Positions 1 to 7,178 of a DNA stretch of 56,003 nucleotides are shown here, one piece after another; the first letter of the stretch is position 1, and every line of letters starts with the position of its first letter. Source of the DNA: an uncultured Ramlibacter sp. (GTDB lineage: Bacteria > Pseudomonadota > Gammaproteobacteria > Burkholderiales > Burkholderiaceae_C); NCBI RefSeq assembly GCF_936925435.1, contig NZ_CAKZHQ010000007.1:1-56003 (forward strand), written 5' to 3'. Both the position numbers and the translations under genes were made by a program. The notes below the pieces were generated by a model. That model was not told where the DNA came from. It saw nothing but the letters and a program-made list of their open reading frames with translations, and did not search any database.

Positions 1-222
1 GACGCTCCGCGCCCACGCAGGCGCCGGCACAGCAGTCAATGCGCACCCACCCAGCCCCACGTCCGACGGCAGCTTCCTTCAACAGCACCGGCCCGCAGCG
101 CAGCAATGACGTGGCTTGCGCGAGGCATGCGGCCAAAACCCAATAGCGACGGGCGCGGCGAGCCGGTCGTGTTTTGGGCTTTTGCGAAATCCGGTGGCGT
201 TGGCGGCTGCCGTCGCGCCAGT
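1..222. other. Left-edge stretch without a recognisable gene
   Basis: I recognise no gene in these bases. A 35-codon plus-strand frame is open from the window edge to a TGA near base 110 and could be the end of a gene starting outside the window, but its translation resembles no family I know. The minus strand is also open, as is common at this GC content. The stretch adjoins a run of gene fragments, so it may be part of the same rearranged region. Confidence 0.3.
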
Positions 223-345
223 TCAGCCCCGCACCACCAGCACCTTCAGCGCCGTGCCTTCGTCCTTCAGCACGTGCAGCACGTCCAGGCCGCTGCGGCC
301 GGGCAGGTTGATGTCGAGCACCAGCACGTCGCAGGGGCCGGCGCG
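223..345 (-). pseudogene. Fragment of a response-regulator receiver domain
   Basis: Read on the minus strand with the TGA at 223-225, the last 35 codons give a typical receiver-domain core: DVLVLDINLPGRSGLDVL, followed by LKDEG and KVLVV. The aspartate in LDINLPG is the usual phosphorylation site. The frame stops where the fourth beta strand ends, so no complete receiver or output domain is present, and no start codon or N terminus fits upstream. The neighbouring bases carry pieces of other genes in other frames. I read this as a decayed or relocated fragment of a NarL/LuxR-type regulator and not a working gene. Confidence 0.55.
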
Positions 346-349
346 GCCC

Positions 350-455
350 GGCACGGCCGGGGCCTTCACCGTGCGCGACCAGGAGGCGGGCTGGCCCGAC
401 TTCGCGCCCGGCCTGCGGCGGCGCGTGCTGTGGCAGCACGCCGGCCAGGCCGCGG
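350..455 (+). pseudogene. Possible cupin (ChrR-like) gene fragment
   Basis: The plus frame gives about 33 residues including FTVRDQEAGWPDFAPGLRRR and VLWQHAG. The pattern of an aromatic residue, FAPG and a hydrophobic strand resembles the first strands of ChrR-type cupin or anti-sigma factor domains. No start or end of such a gene is present. The fragment is sandwiched between a receiver-domain piece and the ThiC piece, both on the other strand. The family assignment rests on a short stretch read by eye and is tentative. Confidence 0.35.
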
Positions 456-658
456 CGCACGTCGATCAGGGCATCGGGTTCGGTGTAAGGGCCCGAGGTG
501 TCGTACAGGGTGGCCGTCTCGCCGTTGGACAGCTGGACCTCGCGCATGGGCACGCGCAGGCCGGGATGCTGCTGGCCGGGGACGTGAATCTTGCGCGAGG
601 CGGGGAAGGGCTCGCGGGTCAGCGTCAGCAGCTGGGCGAGTTTGTCGGGAGCGTTCAT
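450..658 (-). pseudogene. thiC: Truncated thiC: N-terminal ~70 codons only
   Basis: Starting at the ATG at 658, the translation reads like the N terminus of phosphomethylpyrimidine synthase ThiC: MNAPDKLAQLL, TREPFPASRK, then MREVQLSNGE, LYDTSGPYTEPDALIDVRRG. Full ThiC proteins run to about 600 residues and carry a C-terminal Cys cluster for the radical-SAM Fe-S centre. Here the family resemblance ends around base 450. The frame stays open to the window edge but its sequence is unrelated to ThiC and overlaps fragments of other genes. A TPP riboswitch lies directly upstream, so this is the genuine 5' end of a thiC locus whose body has been lost or moved. A complete thiC elsewhere cannot be excluded. 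Confidence 0.8.
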
Positions 659-741
659 CAAGCCATCCTTTCGGCGTGCCGCGGCACAGGTGCTCCGAAA
701 GGTGTGGCAGGACGGTGGGCCCGTGGGGGGGCCAAAAGCCT

Positions 742-836
742 GGCAGCTCTTCTTACGCCGGTACGAACCGGTTCAAGTTCACGGGTTTGGTCTTGCCATC
801 TCAGCGACACGGCCACATGGCCGCTCGCACCCCGGA
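742..836 (-). promoter_or_regulatory. TPP riboswitch (THI element)
   Basis: Read on the minus strand, the conserved blocks of the thiamine pyrophosphate aptamer appear in the right order: GGGGTGC (complement of about 827-833), CTGAGA (799-804), ACCCGT (781-786), GAACTTGAAC (771-780), and the closing GTACCGGCGTAAGAAGAG (about 745-763). It ends about 85 bases before the thiC ATG, leaving room for an expression platform. A GC-rich element follows without a clear U-tract, so control of ribosome access seems more likely than termination, but that is inference. The aptamer looks intact although the gene it should control is truncated. Confidence 0.92.
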
Positions 837-925
837 GCGAGGGGGAGTGTAGCCGCTGGTGCAGGTGTGCAAGGGCTATTTGCGCTGTTCTTGATGGCGG
901 TCAAGCCGCCACCGCGCCTGCGCCC
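837..925. other. Spacer between kinase stop and riboswitch
   Basis: No gene is seen here. A hairpin with stem TGGCGG/CCGCCA and a five-base loop sits at 895-911, just past the kinase stop codon, but no U-tract follows it on the minus strand. It could be a weak or Rho-assisted transcription end for the catabolic operon. The promoter of the riboswitch/thiC transcript should also lie here, but I cannot pick out a convincing one. Confidence 0.3.
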
Positions 926-2257
926 TCAGCCCAGCAGGCGCTCGAACACGTCCTGCCCACCCATCTGGCCGCCCTTGAGCATGAGGGCCATGCCGTCGAG
1001 CGCGGGGTCGTCGCTGTGCGCCGTGCTGACCGTGACGCCGGCGCCCAGGGTGGCGCGGCAGGACAGGCCCCACAGGCCGAGCGCCAGCGCGGTATGGCTC
1101 GATGTGTCGCCGCCAGCGATGCCGACGCGTGCCAGCGGCTGTCCAGCCTGCGCCCGCTCCAGCACGACGGCGCGCACCAACTGGGCGCTGGCCTGCGCGA
1201 CGGCCGTGGCATCGCGCGTGTCGGGCACCTGGCCGTCGGCCGGTGCGGTGAAGGCCAGCACATGGCGGCCTGCCTGCAGGGCAGCGCAGACCTGGCGCAC
1301 CGCTTGCGCCTGGCCGCCCGGTTCACGCAAGGCGCTGGCCGACAGGGCCAGCGGCTGGTAGGAGCGGGCCGCGCGCACCTGGGCCGCCGTGACGGGCGAC
1401 AGGCTGCCGGCGAAGGTGAACACCGGCGCGCCGGCCGGCTCCAGAGGCGCAGCGGCGCTGGTTGCACCGGCGATCGTGCCGCTGGCCAGCCAGTGCGCGG
1501 CCAGGGCCTGGGCCACGCTGCTCGGCCCCACGGCCAGCAGTGGCTGCAGGCAGGCCTGCTCCCACAGCAGGCGGCCGATGTGCGGCAGCTGTGCGTCGTC
1601 AGTCAGGTCCAGCAGCACGGCGGCAGGCTGCGCCGCACCCAGTTGTGCCAGCTGGGTGCGCTGCTGCTGCGCGTCCTGCAGCCAGGCCGGCGCGTGCATG
1701 GCCGCCACCGGCGCCAGAGCCTGCAGCGCCAGATGGCGGCGCAGGTCGGCTTCAGCCATGGGCGTGACGGGATGGCGGCTCATTGTGGGATGGCGGTCGA
1801 TGCGTTCCACCGCGCCGCCGCGCCCCGCTGCCGCGAACAGGTTGCTGAAAGAGCAGTAGCGCCCCAGGCTGGGCTGGCCGCCGACGATGGGCACCAGGGG
1901 GTTGGCCACGTGGCGCCGCAGCACCCGTACGGCCTTGCCTATGCTGCCGATGTCCGGTGCGCTGTCGAACGTGCTGCAGACCTTGTAGTGCAGCACAGGG
2001 GCGCGCAGCGAAGCGAAGAACGCGCCCACGGGCTGCAGCTCCGCTTCCATCGCGGCCGGGTCCATGGCCCGCGCGGCGCCGGCAATGCCGACGGCCTGCA
2101 GTGGCCCGCCCAGGGCCTGCGCCGCTGCCTGACGGCGGGCCGCATCCGGCACGCCGAGAAAGAGCAGGGCGCGCAGACCGGCCTGGTGCAGGGTGGCCAA
2201 GGTGTCGGTGGCGCCGGTGAAGTCGTCGCCGTACCAGGCGAGCAGCGGAGCCGCCAT
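926..2257 (-). CDS. Four-carbon acid sugar kinase family protein (DUF1537; OiaK-like)
   Basis: This 443-residue protein belongs to the DUF1537 kinases, which phosphorylate four- and five-carbon sugar acids such as threonate, erythronate and 3-oxo-isoapionate. The N terminus has the family signature WYGDDFTGATD (substrate domain). The C-terminal nucleotide-binding part has GGDTSSH near residue 380 and ends in the usual KGGQMGGQD..F pattern. The ATG at 2257 overlaps the stop of the RuBisCO-like gene (ATGA), so the two are probably translationally coupled. In known apionate pathways a DUF1537 kinase (OiaK) supplies a RuBisCO-like decarboxylase (OiaX) with 3-oxo-isoapionate 4-phosphate. The pairing here suggests the same or a closely related substrate. 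The exact substrate is not readable from sequence. Confidence 0.9.
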   Translation of the reverse strand: MAAPLLAWYGDDFTGATDTLATLHQAGLRALLFLGVPDAARRQAAAQALGGPLQAVGIAGAARAMDPAAMEAELQPVGAFFASLRAPVLHYKVCSTFDSAPDIGSIGKAVRVLRRHVANPLVPIVGGQPSLGRYCSFSNLFAAAGRGGAVERIDRHPTMSRHPVTPMAEADLRRHLALQALAPVAAMHAPAWLQDAQQQRTQLAQLGAAQPAAVLLDLTDDAQLPHIGRLLWEQACLQPLLAVGPSSVAQALAAHWLASGTIAGATSAAAPLEPAGAPVFTFAGSLSPVTAAQVRAARSYQPLALSASALREPGGQAQAVRQVCAALQAGRHVLAFTAPADGQVPDTRDATAVAQASAQLVRAVVLERAQAGQPLARVGIAGGDTSSHTALALGLWGLSCRATLGAGVTVSTAHSDDPALDGMALMLKGGQMGGQDVFERLLG

Positions 2258-3534
2258 CACTTCTTGCCGAAGAAGTCGATCGAACGCCGCAGTTCTGGTG
2301 AACGCGTGGCGCGCTGCGCCAGCGTCTCGCCCTGCTGCACCGCGTCCCAGGCCTGTTGCAGGCTGGCGACGCCGGCGGCCGCGCCGTCCGGGTGGGCCAG
2401 GATGCCGCCGCCGGACATGAACAGCAGGTCGTTGCTGCGCACGCTGTCCCATGTGGCCGGCACGGTGCCCGCCCACTGGCCGTTGGAGAAGGCCGGCAGC
2501 ACGCGGTCGTCGATGCCGTCAGTGAGCGGTGCCAGCGTGTCGCGCGCCGACTCGATCACCTCGTCGTCGGTCTGCGAGAACTTGCCCTGCAGACCGTGCA
2601 CGTGCATGTGGTCCACACCGGCCAGCCGCCACAGCGTCTGCCAGGCCTGGAAAGAGAAGCCCAGCAGGGGATGGCGCGACAGGGCGCCGTAGCCGTTGCG
2701 GTGGCCGTGCAGCGCGAGCTGCGTGTGGCGGCGCAGGGTCTGCACCGCCGAATAGCCGCACCAGTTCAGGCTGACCATCACGCAGCTGCCGCCCTCGCTT
2801 TGCACCAGGTCAGCATGGCGGCGCATGGCGTCGGTTTCGTCGCTGATGTTGAAGGCCACCATCACCAGCTTGCCGGTCTTGTCCTGGTGGGCGCGCACGC
2901 GACGCATGACGGCCTTGACCCGCTGGGCCAGCGGCGCGTGGGCCGGGTCGGCGCAGACCTCGTCGTCCTTGATGAAGTCGACCCCGGCGGCGCACAGCTT
3001 GCCCGCCAGTTCGCCGGTCTCCTCGGCCGACAGGCCCACGTTGGGCTTGATGATGGTGCCGATCAGCGGCCGGCCCTGCACGCTGGTGAGCTTGCGCGTG
3101 CCTGCTATGCCTTGCACCGGCAGGTCGAACTGCTTGCGGTAGGAGGCTGGCAGCTTGAGCGACTCCAGCCGCAGGCCGGTCACTTCGCCCAGGTCGAACA
3201 GATTGCCCGACACGGTGGCCGCCAGCGTCGGCAGGTTGGCGCCCACGTTGGCGACCGGGAAGCTCACGCGCAGCCGCGCCCGCTGCCAGGTCTGCGGCTT
3301 GTCGAACATGCCGCGCCGCTGCATCCAGCCGTTGGGCAGGCTGGGCGCGTCGGCCGCGTCCAGCAGCTCGATGGATTCGACCGTGGCGCGGGCCCGCTCG
3401 CGCAGGGCATCGGTCTCCCCCTCGACGCGGGCAAAGGTACCGCAGGACTGTTCGCCAGCCAGCACCTCGGCCACGTGTGCGGGCTCTAGCGGCGTCTCGA
3501 TCAGGTAACTGGCTTCGTAGCGGTCAGCGGTCAT
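2257..3534 (-). CDS. RuBisCO-like protein (form IV; OiaX-like)
   Basis: A 425-residue RuBisCO large-subunit family protein. The metal-binding motif FIKDDE is at about 187-192, with the carbamylatable lysine at 189 and acidic ligands at 191-192. GTIIKPNVGLS near 159-169 keeps the first active-site lysine (K163), but Asn replaces the second lysine of the KPK motif of true RuBisCO. A loop-6-like GLQGKF keeps a lysine, and SGGGILAHPDG near the C terminus gives the phosphate-binding glycines. These changes argue against CO2 fixation and for a RuBisCO-like decarboxylase or hydrolase acting on a phosphorylated keto-acid sugar. The kinase (4-base overlap) and the VOC gene (3-base gap) are its operon partners. 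OiaX (3-oxo-isoapionate-4-phosphate decarboxylase) is the best guess; OiaT or another activity is possible. Confidence 0.88.
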   Translation of the reverse strand: MTADRYEASYLIETPLEPAHVAEVLAGEQSCGTFARVEGETDALRERARATVESIELLDAADAPSLPNGWMQRRGMFDKPQTWQRARLRVSFPVANVGANLPTLAATVSGNLFDLGEVTGLRLESLKLPASYRKQFDLPVQGIAGTRKLTSVQGRPLIGTIIKPNVGLSAEETGELAGKLCAAGVDFIKDDEVCADPAHAPLAQRVKAVMRRVRAHQDKTGKLVMVAFNISDETDAMRRHADLVQSEGGSCVMVSLNWCGYSAVQTLRRHTQLALHGHRNGYGALSRHPLLGFSFQAWQTLWRLAGVDHMHVHGLQGKFSQTDDEVIESARDTLAPLTDGIDDRVLPAFSNGQWAGTVPATWDSVRSNDLLFMSGGGILAHPDGAAAGVASLQQAWDAVQQGETLAQRATRSPELRRSIDFFGKK

Positions 3535-3537
3535 GGC

Positions 3538-4089
3538 TTACAGCGTGGCCAGGTCGGGAAAGGGCCGCACCGGGTCCTTGCCGTCCCAGCCCTGTGAGGC
3601 CTCGCGGATGATCTTGAACAGCTTGCCCTTGGGGCCGGCGACTTCCGACAGCTCCACCACCGTGCCCGGATGGCGGCCGGGATGCTGGCCGTCCTCGAAG
3701 TAGACGAAGCGGCCGTTCTCGCCGACCTCGCCACCCATGCAGACCTTGAAGCCGGCGTCCAGCGCGCGCTGCAGGTCGGCGTCGAAGTTCTCGGTCCAGT
3801 AGGCGAAGTGCTGCGCGCCCTCATGGCCGGCCTGGATGAAGTCGCGGTACATCGAGGGCACGTCGTTGCGCACCTGCAGCAGTTCGACCTGCAGGCCGCC
3901 GGCGTTGGCCAGGGCCACCGAGTTGTGCGGCTCGTAGCGCTCACCGCGGTAGCTGTAGTTCTTGATCGGCACCTTTGGGTTGTAGAACCAGGGGCCCACG
4001 CCCAGCGTGTTGGCCCAGTAGTCCATGGCTGCCTCGATGTCGGGAACCAGGTAGGCCACCTGGCGGATCTCGCCGAAAAATCTGCTCAT
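3538..4089 (-). CDS. VOC (glyoxalase/epimerase-fold) family protein
   Basis: This 183-residue protein has two beta-alpha-beta-beta-beta units of the vicinal oxygen chelate fold: VAYLVPDIEAAMDYW at the start and QHFAYWTENFDADLQRALDAG in the second half. Comparison by eye with methylmalonyl-CoA epimerase and glyoxalase I puts the metal ligands at Q10, E69, H94 and E146. This is the Gln-Glu-His-Glu set of human glyoxalase I and not the His-first set of the epimerases. The gene lies between the transporter and the RuBisCO-like gene with very short gaps, so it should act in the same pathway, for instance as an isomerase, epimerase or lyase preparing the kinase substrate. The reaction is unknown. 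The ATG at 4089 is the first good start and fits the family N terminus. Confidence 0.85.
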   Translation of the reverse strand: MSRFFGEIRQVAYLVPDIEAAMDYWANTLGVGPWFYNPKVPIKNYSYRGERYEPHNSVALANAGGLQVELLQVRNDVPSMYRDFIQAGHEGAQHFAYWTENFDADLQRALDAGFKVCMGGEVGENGRFVYFEDGQHPGRHPGTVVELSEVAGPKGKLFKIIREASQGWDGKDPVRPFPDLATL

Positions 4090-4100
4090 GTCTGTTGTCC

Positions 4101-5990
4101 TTAAATCTTCAGGAAGCCGATGGAAATCCATGGGATGGCAGCCACGACGGCCAGGCCGCCCAGCAGTGCCAGGATGTAGCCGCCGATGTGGGGCAGGCCC
4201 TCGTCGGGATGGATCTTGCTGATGGCACAGGCGCCGTAGTAGCCCACGCCGAATGGCGGGGCGAACAGGCCGATGCCCATGGCGAAGATCACCACCATGG
4301 CGTAGTGCACCTCGTGGATGCCGACGGCCTTGGCGATGGGAAACAGCAGGGGGCCGAACAGCACGATGGCCGGGATGCCCTCGAGCACGCTGCCCAGCAC
4401 CACGAAGGCCACGATGGAGATGACCATGAAGCCGATGGCGCCGCCGGGCATGTTCTTCATCGCGTTGGCCAGGTCTTGCGAGAAGCCCGACTGGGTCAGG
4501 CCCCAGGCCATGGCGGTGGCGCAGCCGACGATGAAGATGATGGCGCCGGTGAGCGAGGCGGTCTCCACCAGCATGGGCTTGAGGCGCTTCAAGTCGAACT
4601 GGCGGTGGATGAAGATGCCGACGATTACCGAGTAGACGATGCCGATGGTCGAGACCTCGGTGGCCGTGGCCACGCCCTCCACCACTGCGGCACGGATGAC
4701 GAAAGGCAGGGCGATCGCTGGCAGGGCCACCAGCAGGAACCTGCCGATTTCGGCCTTGCCATAGCGCCGCACGCCCGAGAGGTCGTCGGCGCGGTAGCGC
4801 CAGGCCACCACGGCGCACAGGAAGGCGCCCACCACCACGGCCGGCAGCAGGCCGCCGGTGAACAGCGCGGCGATGGACACGCCGGTGACCGAGCCGATGG
4901 TGATCAGCACGATGGACGGTGGAATGGTTTCGGTCTGCGCCCCGGTGGCCGACAGCAGGGCCACCAGGTCGCCCGGCTTGGCGCCGCGTTTCTTCATCTC
5001 CGGAAACAGCACCGGCGCGATGGCCGCCATGTCGGCGATCTTGGAGCCCGAGATGCCCGAGACCAGGTACATCGCGCCGATCAGCACGTAGGACAGGCCG
5101 CCTTTCACATGGCCCAGCAGGCTGGCCAGGAACTGGATCATGGCCTTGGCCATGCCGGTCATCTCGATCAGCGCGCCCAGGAAGATGAACAGCGGCACGG
5201 CCAGCAGGATCAGGTGCGACATGCCCTCGTCCAGGCGGCCCACCATCACCAGCATTGGCGTCCTGGTGGTCAGCCCCAGGTAGGCAAAGGTGGCCAGCGC
5301 GAAGGAGAACGCGATCGGCACGCCGGAGAACACGCAGGCGGCCACCAGGATGACGAAGAAGATGATCAGGTTGATCTTGCCCAGCGGCGCCAGCACCGGC
5401 CCGAGCAGCCAGAACACGAGCGCCACGGCGACGGTGGCACCCACCGCGATGGCGATGTGGCGAAGTTGGTGGAAGCGGAACAGCCGCAGCAGGGCGACCA
5501 CGCCCATCAGGCCCAGGCCGATGGGAATCGCGCTGGCGCGCCAGGCGTTGCTCAGTTCCATCGCCGGGCTGACCACCGGCATCTCTTCGTAGGCGTACTC
5601 GAAGGCCGGCCACATCACCAGGGCCAGGAAGGCCAGCGGGATGGTCAGCGCCAGCGCTTCGAGCAGCGCCGCCGTCGCCGGGCTGGCGCGGTTGACCAGG
5701 CCGGTCATGCGCATGTGCTCGCCGCGCCGCAGCGCCACCACAGCCCCGAGCATGGACAGCCAGAGGAACAGCACCGAGGCCAGTTCGTCCGACCAGATCA
5801 GCGGCTTGTGGAACACATAGCGGGCGATCACGCCGGCCAGCAGCACGAAGATCTCCACCAGCACCAGGCCCGCGGCGGCGGTCTCCACGGTGGCGCCCAG
5901 ACCGCTATCGAGGCGGCGCGCCCAGGCGCTCAAAGGGTTGCGGGAGGGCGCCTCGGCCGGCACCGCGTCCTGCGCGAAAGAGGAATGCAT
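4101..5990 (-). CDS. TRAP transporter fused permease, small plus large subunits (DctQM)
   Basis: A 629-residue inner-membrane protein joining both TRAP membrane subunits. Residues about 30-190 form the four-helix DctQ part (WSDELASVLFLWLSMLGA is characteristic). From about 200 the protein has the many-helix DctM part, with SGVPIAFSFAL, the re-entrant hairpin segments, SGSKIADMAAIAPVLFP and GLFAPPFGVGYY. DctM drives Na+-coupled uptake of organic acids delivered by the periplasmic binding protein. The fusion makes a one-gene membrane component. It lies 17 bases downstream of the binding-protein gene and 11 bases upstream of the VOC gene, in one operon with the sugar-acid enzymes, which points to a sugar acid as cargo. 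The ATG at 5990 gives a short cytoplasmic leader before the first helix. Confidence 0.95.
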   Translation of the reverse strand: MHSSFAQDAVPAEAPSRNPLSAWARRLDSGLGATVETAAAGLVLVEIFVLLAGVIARYVFHKPLIWSDELASVLFLWLSMLGAVVALRRGEHMRMTGLVNRASPATAALLEALALTIPLAFLALVMWPAFEYAYEEMPVVSPAMELSNAWRASAIPIGLGLMGVVALLRLFRFHQLRHIAIAVGATVAVALVFWLLGPVLAPLGKINLIIFFVILVAACVFSGVPIAFSFALATFAYLGLTTRTPMLVMVGRLDEGMSHLILLAVPLFIFLGALIEMTGMAKAMIQFLASLLGHVKGGLSYVLIGAMYLVSGISGSKIADMAAIAPVLFPEMKKRGAKPGDLVALLSATGAQTETIPPSIVLITIGSVTGVSIAALFTGGLLPAVVVGAFLCAVVAWRYRADDLSGVRRYGKAEIGRFLLVALPAIALPFVIRAAVVEGVATATEVSTIGIVYSVIVGIFIHRQFDLKRLKPMLVETASLTGAIIFIVGCATAMAWGLTQSGFSQDLANAMKNMPGGAIGFMVISIVAFVVLGSVLEGIPAIVLFGPLLFPIAKAVGIHEVHYAMVVIFAMGIGLFAPPFGVGYYGACAISKIHPDEGLPHIGGYILALLGGLAVVAAIPWISIGFLKI

Positions 5991-6007
5991 GGCCAGCGTT
6001 CCGCGCG

Positions 6008-7033
6008 TCAGGCCAGCTTGCCCACCGATTGCTCGAGCAGACCCCAGGCTTCGTCGCCGAAACGGCCCTTCCACTCGCCATAGAAACCGGCCTCGCGCAG
6101 CTTGGCGCGGAAGCTGTCGGGGTTGGCCTTGTTGAACACCAGGCCCTTGGCCGACAGGTCGGTCACCAGGGTTTCGTTGAGCTTCTTGATGTCCTCGCGC
6201 TGCTGCATGCCGGCGTCGTTGATGGCCTTGGACACGATGGTCTTGAGGTCGGCCGGCAGGCTCTCCCAGGTGCGGCCATTGGCGATGAACCAGAAGCCGT
6301 CCCAGATGTGGTTGGACAGCGAGCAGTTCTTCTGCACCTCGAACAGCTTGGCCACCTGGATGATGGGCAGCGGGTTCTCCTGCGCATCGACGATCTTGGT
6401 CTGCAAGGCGGAGTACACCTCGCTGAACTGCAGGCTGGCCGGCGAGGCGCCCAGGCCCTTGAACATGCTGATCGACAGGGGGCTGACCGGCACGCGGATC
6501 TTCAGGCCGTCCATGTCCTTGGCGGTGTTGATCGGGCCCTTGCTGCTGGTCATCTGGCGAAAGCCGTTGTCCCACATCTTCTCGAAGGCGTGCAGGCGCA
6601 TCTTGCCGATGGCGGCGCGCACATGGGCGCCGACCTTGCCGTCCATCGCACCCCAGACCTGGTTGTAGTCGCTGAAGGCGAAACCGGTGGCGTTGATGGC
6701 GGCCACCGGCACCAGGGTGGCGATCACCAGGGCCGAGGGGGTGAAGAAGTCGATGCCGCCCGAGCGCACCTGGGCCAGCATGTCGGTGTCGCCGCCCAGC
6801 TGGTTGTTCGGGAAGATCTTGATCTCGACCCGGCCCTTGCTCTCCTTGGCGATGCGATCGGCCGCCTCTTGCGCGCGCACGTTCAGCGGGTGCGTCACCG
6901 GCAGGTTGTTGCCGTACTTCAGCGAGAACTCCGCTGCGTGGGCGAAGCTGGGCAGGCTGGCCGCGATGGCGGCGGCGGGCAGGGCGCCGAACTGGCGCAG
7001 GACGGTGCGGCGGGAAGAGGTGATGCGGTTCAT
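6008..7033 (-). CDS. TRAP transporter substrate-binding protein (DctP family)
   Basis: A 341-residue periplasmic solute-binding protein and the first gene of the operon. The leader has twin arginines (SSRRTVLRQFG), an Ala-rich hydrophobic stretch and a cleavage site near AHA, so export is probably by Tat. The mature part shows DctP features: LKYGNNLPVTHPLN, the spaced EIKIFPNNQLGGD, and LKIRVP around residue 160, where a conserved arginine binds the ligand carboxylate. The ATG at 7033 is preceded by a purine-rich site (CCGGAGACAAC). It presumably captures a sugar acid and hands it to the fused DctQM protein. The promoter upstream has a candidate operator over its -35 box. Confidence 0.95.
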   Translation of the reverse strand: MNRITSSRRTVLRQFGALPAAAIAASLPSFAHAAEFSLKYGNNLPVTHPLNVRAQEAADRIAKESKGRVEIKIFPNNQLGGDTDMLAQVRSGGIDFFTPSALVIATLVPVAAINATGFAFSDYNQVWGAMDGKVGAHVRAAIGKMRLHAFEKMWDNGFRQMTSSKGPINTAKDMDGLKIRVPVSPLSISMFKGLGASPASLQFSEVYSALQTKIVDAQENPLPIIQVAKLFEVQKNCSLSNHIWDGFWFIANGRTWESLPADLKTIVSKAINDAGMQQREDIKKLNETLVTDLSAKGLVFNKANPDSFRAKLREAGFYGEWKGRFGDEAWGLLEQSVGKLA

Positions 7034-7106
7034 GTTGTCTCCGGAGTTTTGATGTGATCTGAGGTCTTCTGAGGCCTGGCCATTGTCCCGAGCCTTGGCT
7101 GGCGGT

Positions 7107-7135
7107 AGAGTAGGTGGGGCGAGCCGGTGCGTCAA
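7107..7135 (-). promoter_or_regulatory. Sigma-70-type promoter for the TRAP/RuBisCO-like operon
   Basis: Read on the minus strand, TTGACG (complement of 7130-7135) and TACTCT (complement of 7107-7112) are separated by exactly 17 bases. This is a near-consensus -35 and an acceptable -10, about 75 bases before the ATG of the binding-protein gene. It lies between that gene and the divergent LacI-type regulator. Confidence 0.6.
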
Positions 7136-7140
7136 ACCGG
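7124..7140. promoter_or_regulatory. Candidate LacI-family operator (CCGGT-N7-ACCGG)
   Basis: An inverted repeat CCGGTGCGTCAAACCGG has perfect five-base arms around seven bases. The -35 element TTGACG of the transporter operon lies inside it on the minus strand. A repressor bound here would block RNA polymerase. The adjacent divergent gene encodes a LacI-type repressor, so autoregulation plus control of the operon is the simple reading. The site is inferred from symmetry and position only. Confidence 0.45.
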
Positions 7141-7178
7141 TGGATTGATGTGTTTTGAGGGCTTTTCAAGGTGCTGCA

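Noticed and set aside
895..911. Terminator after the kinase gene
   Set aside because: A short stem is present, but no U-tract follows on the minus strand, so I did not call it a terminator.
116..2692. Long open frame on the plus strand across the kinase and RuBisCO-like region
   Set aside because: It is antisense to genes with clear family motifs, and its translation is Arg/Gln/Gly-rich low-complexity typical of a GC-rich shadow frame.
2257..3534. True CO2-fixing RuBisCO
   Set aside because: Asn replaces the second lysine of the KPK motif, no small subunit or phosphoribulokinase is nearby, and the partners are a sugar-acid kinase and a TRAP transporter.
3975..6083. 702-codon plus-strand frame rich in His, Gln and Asp
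   Set aside because: It lies antisense to the TRAP membrane gene. The His/Gln-rich composition comes from reversed hydrophobic codons.
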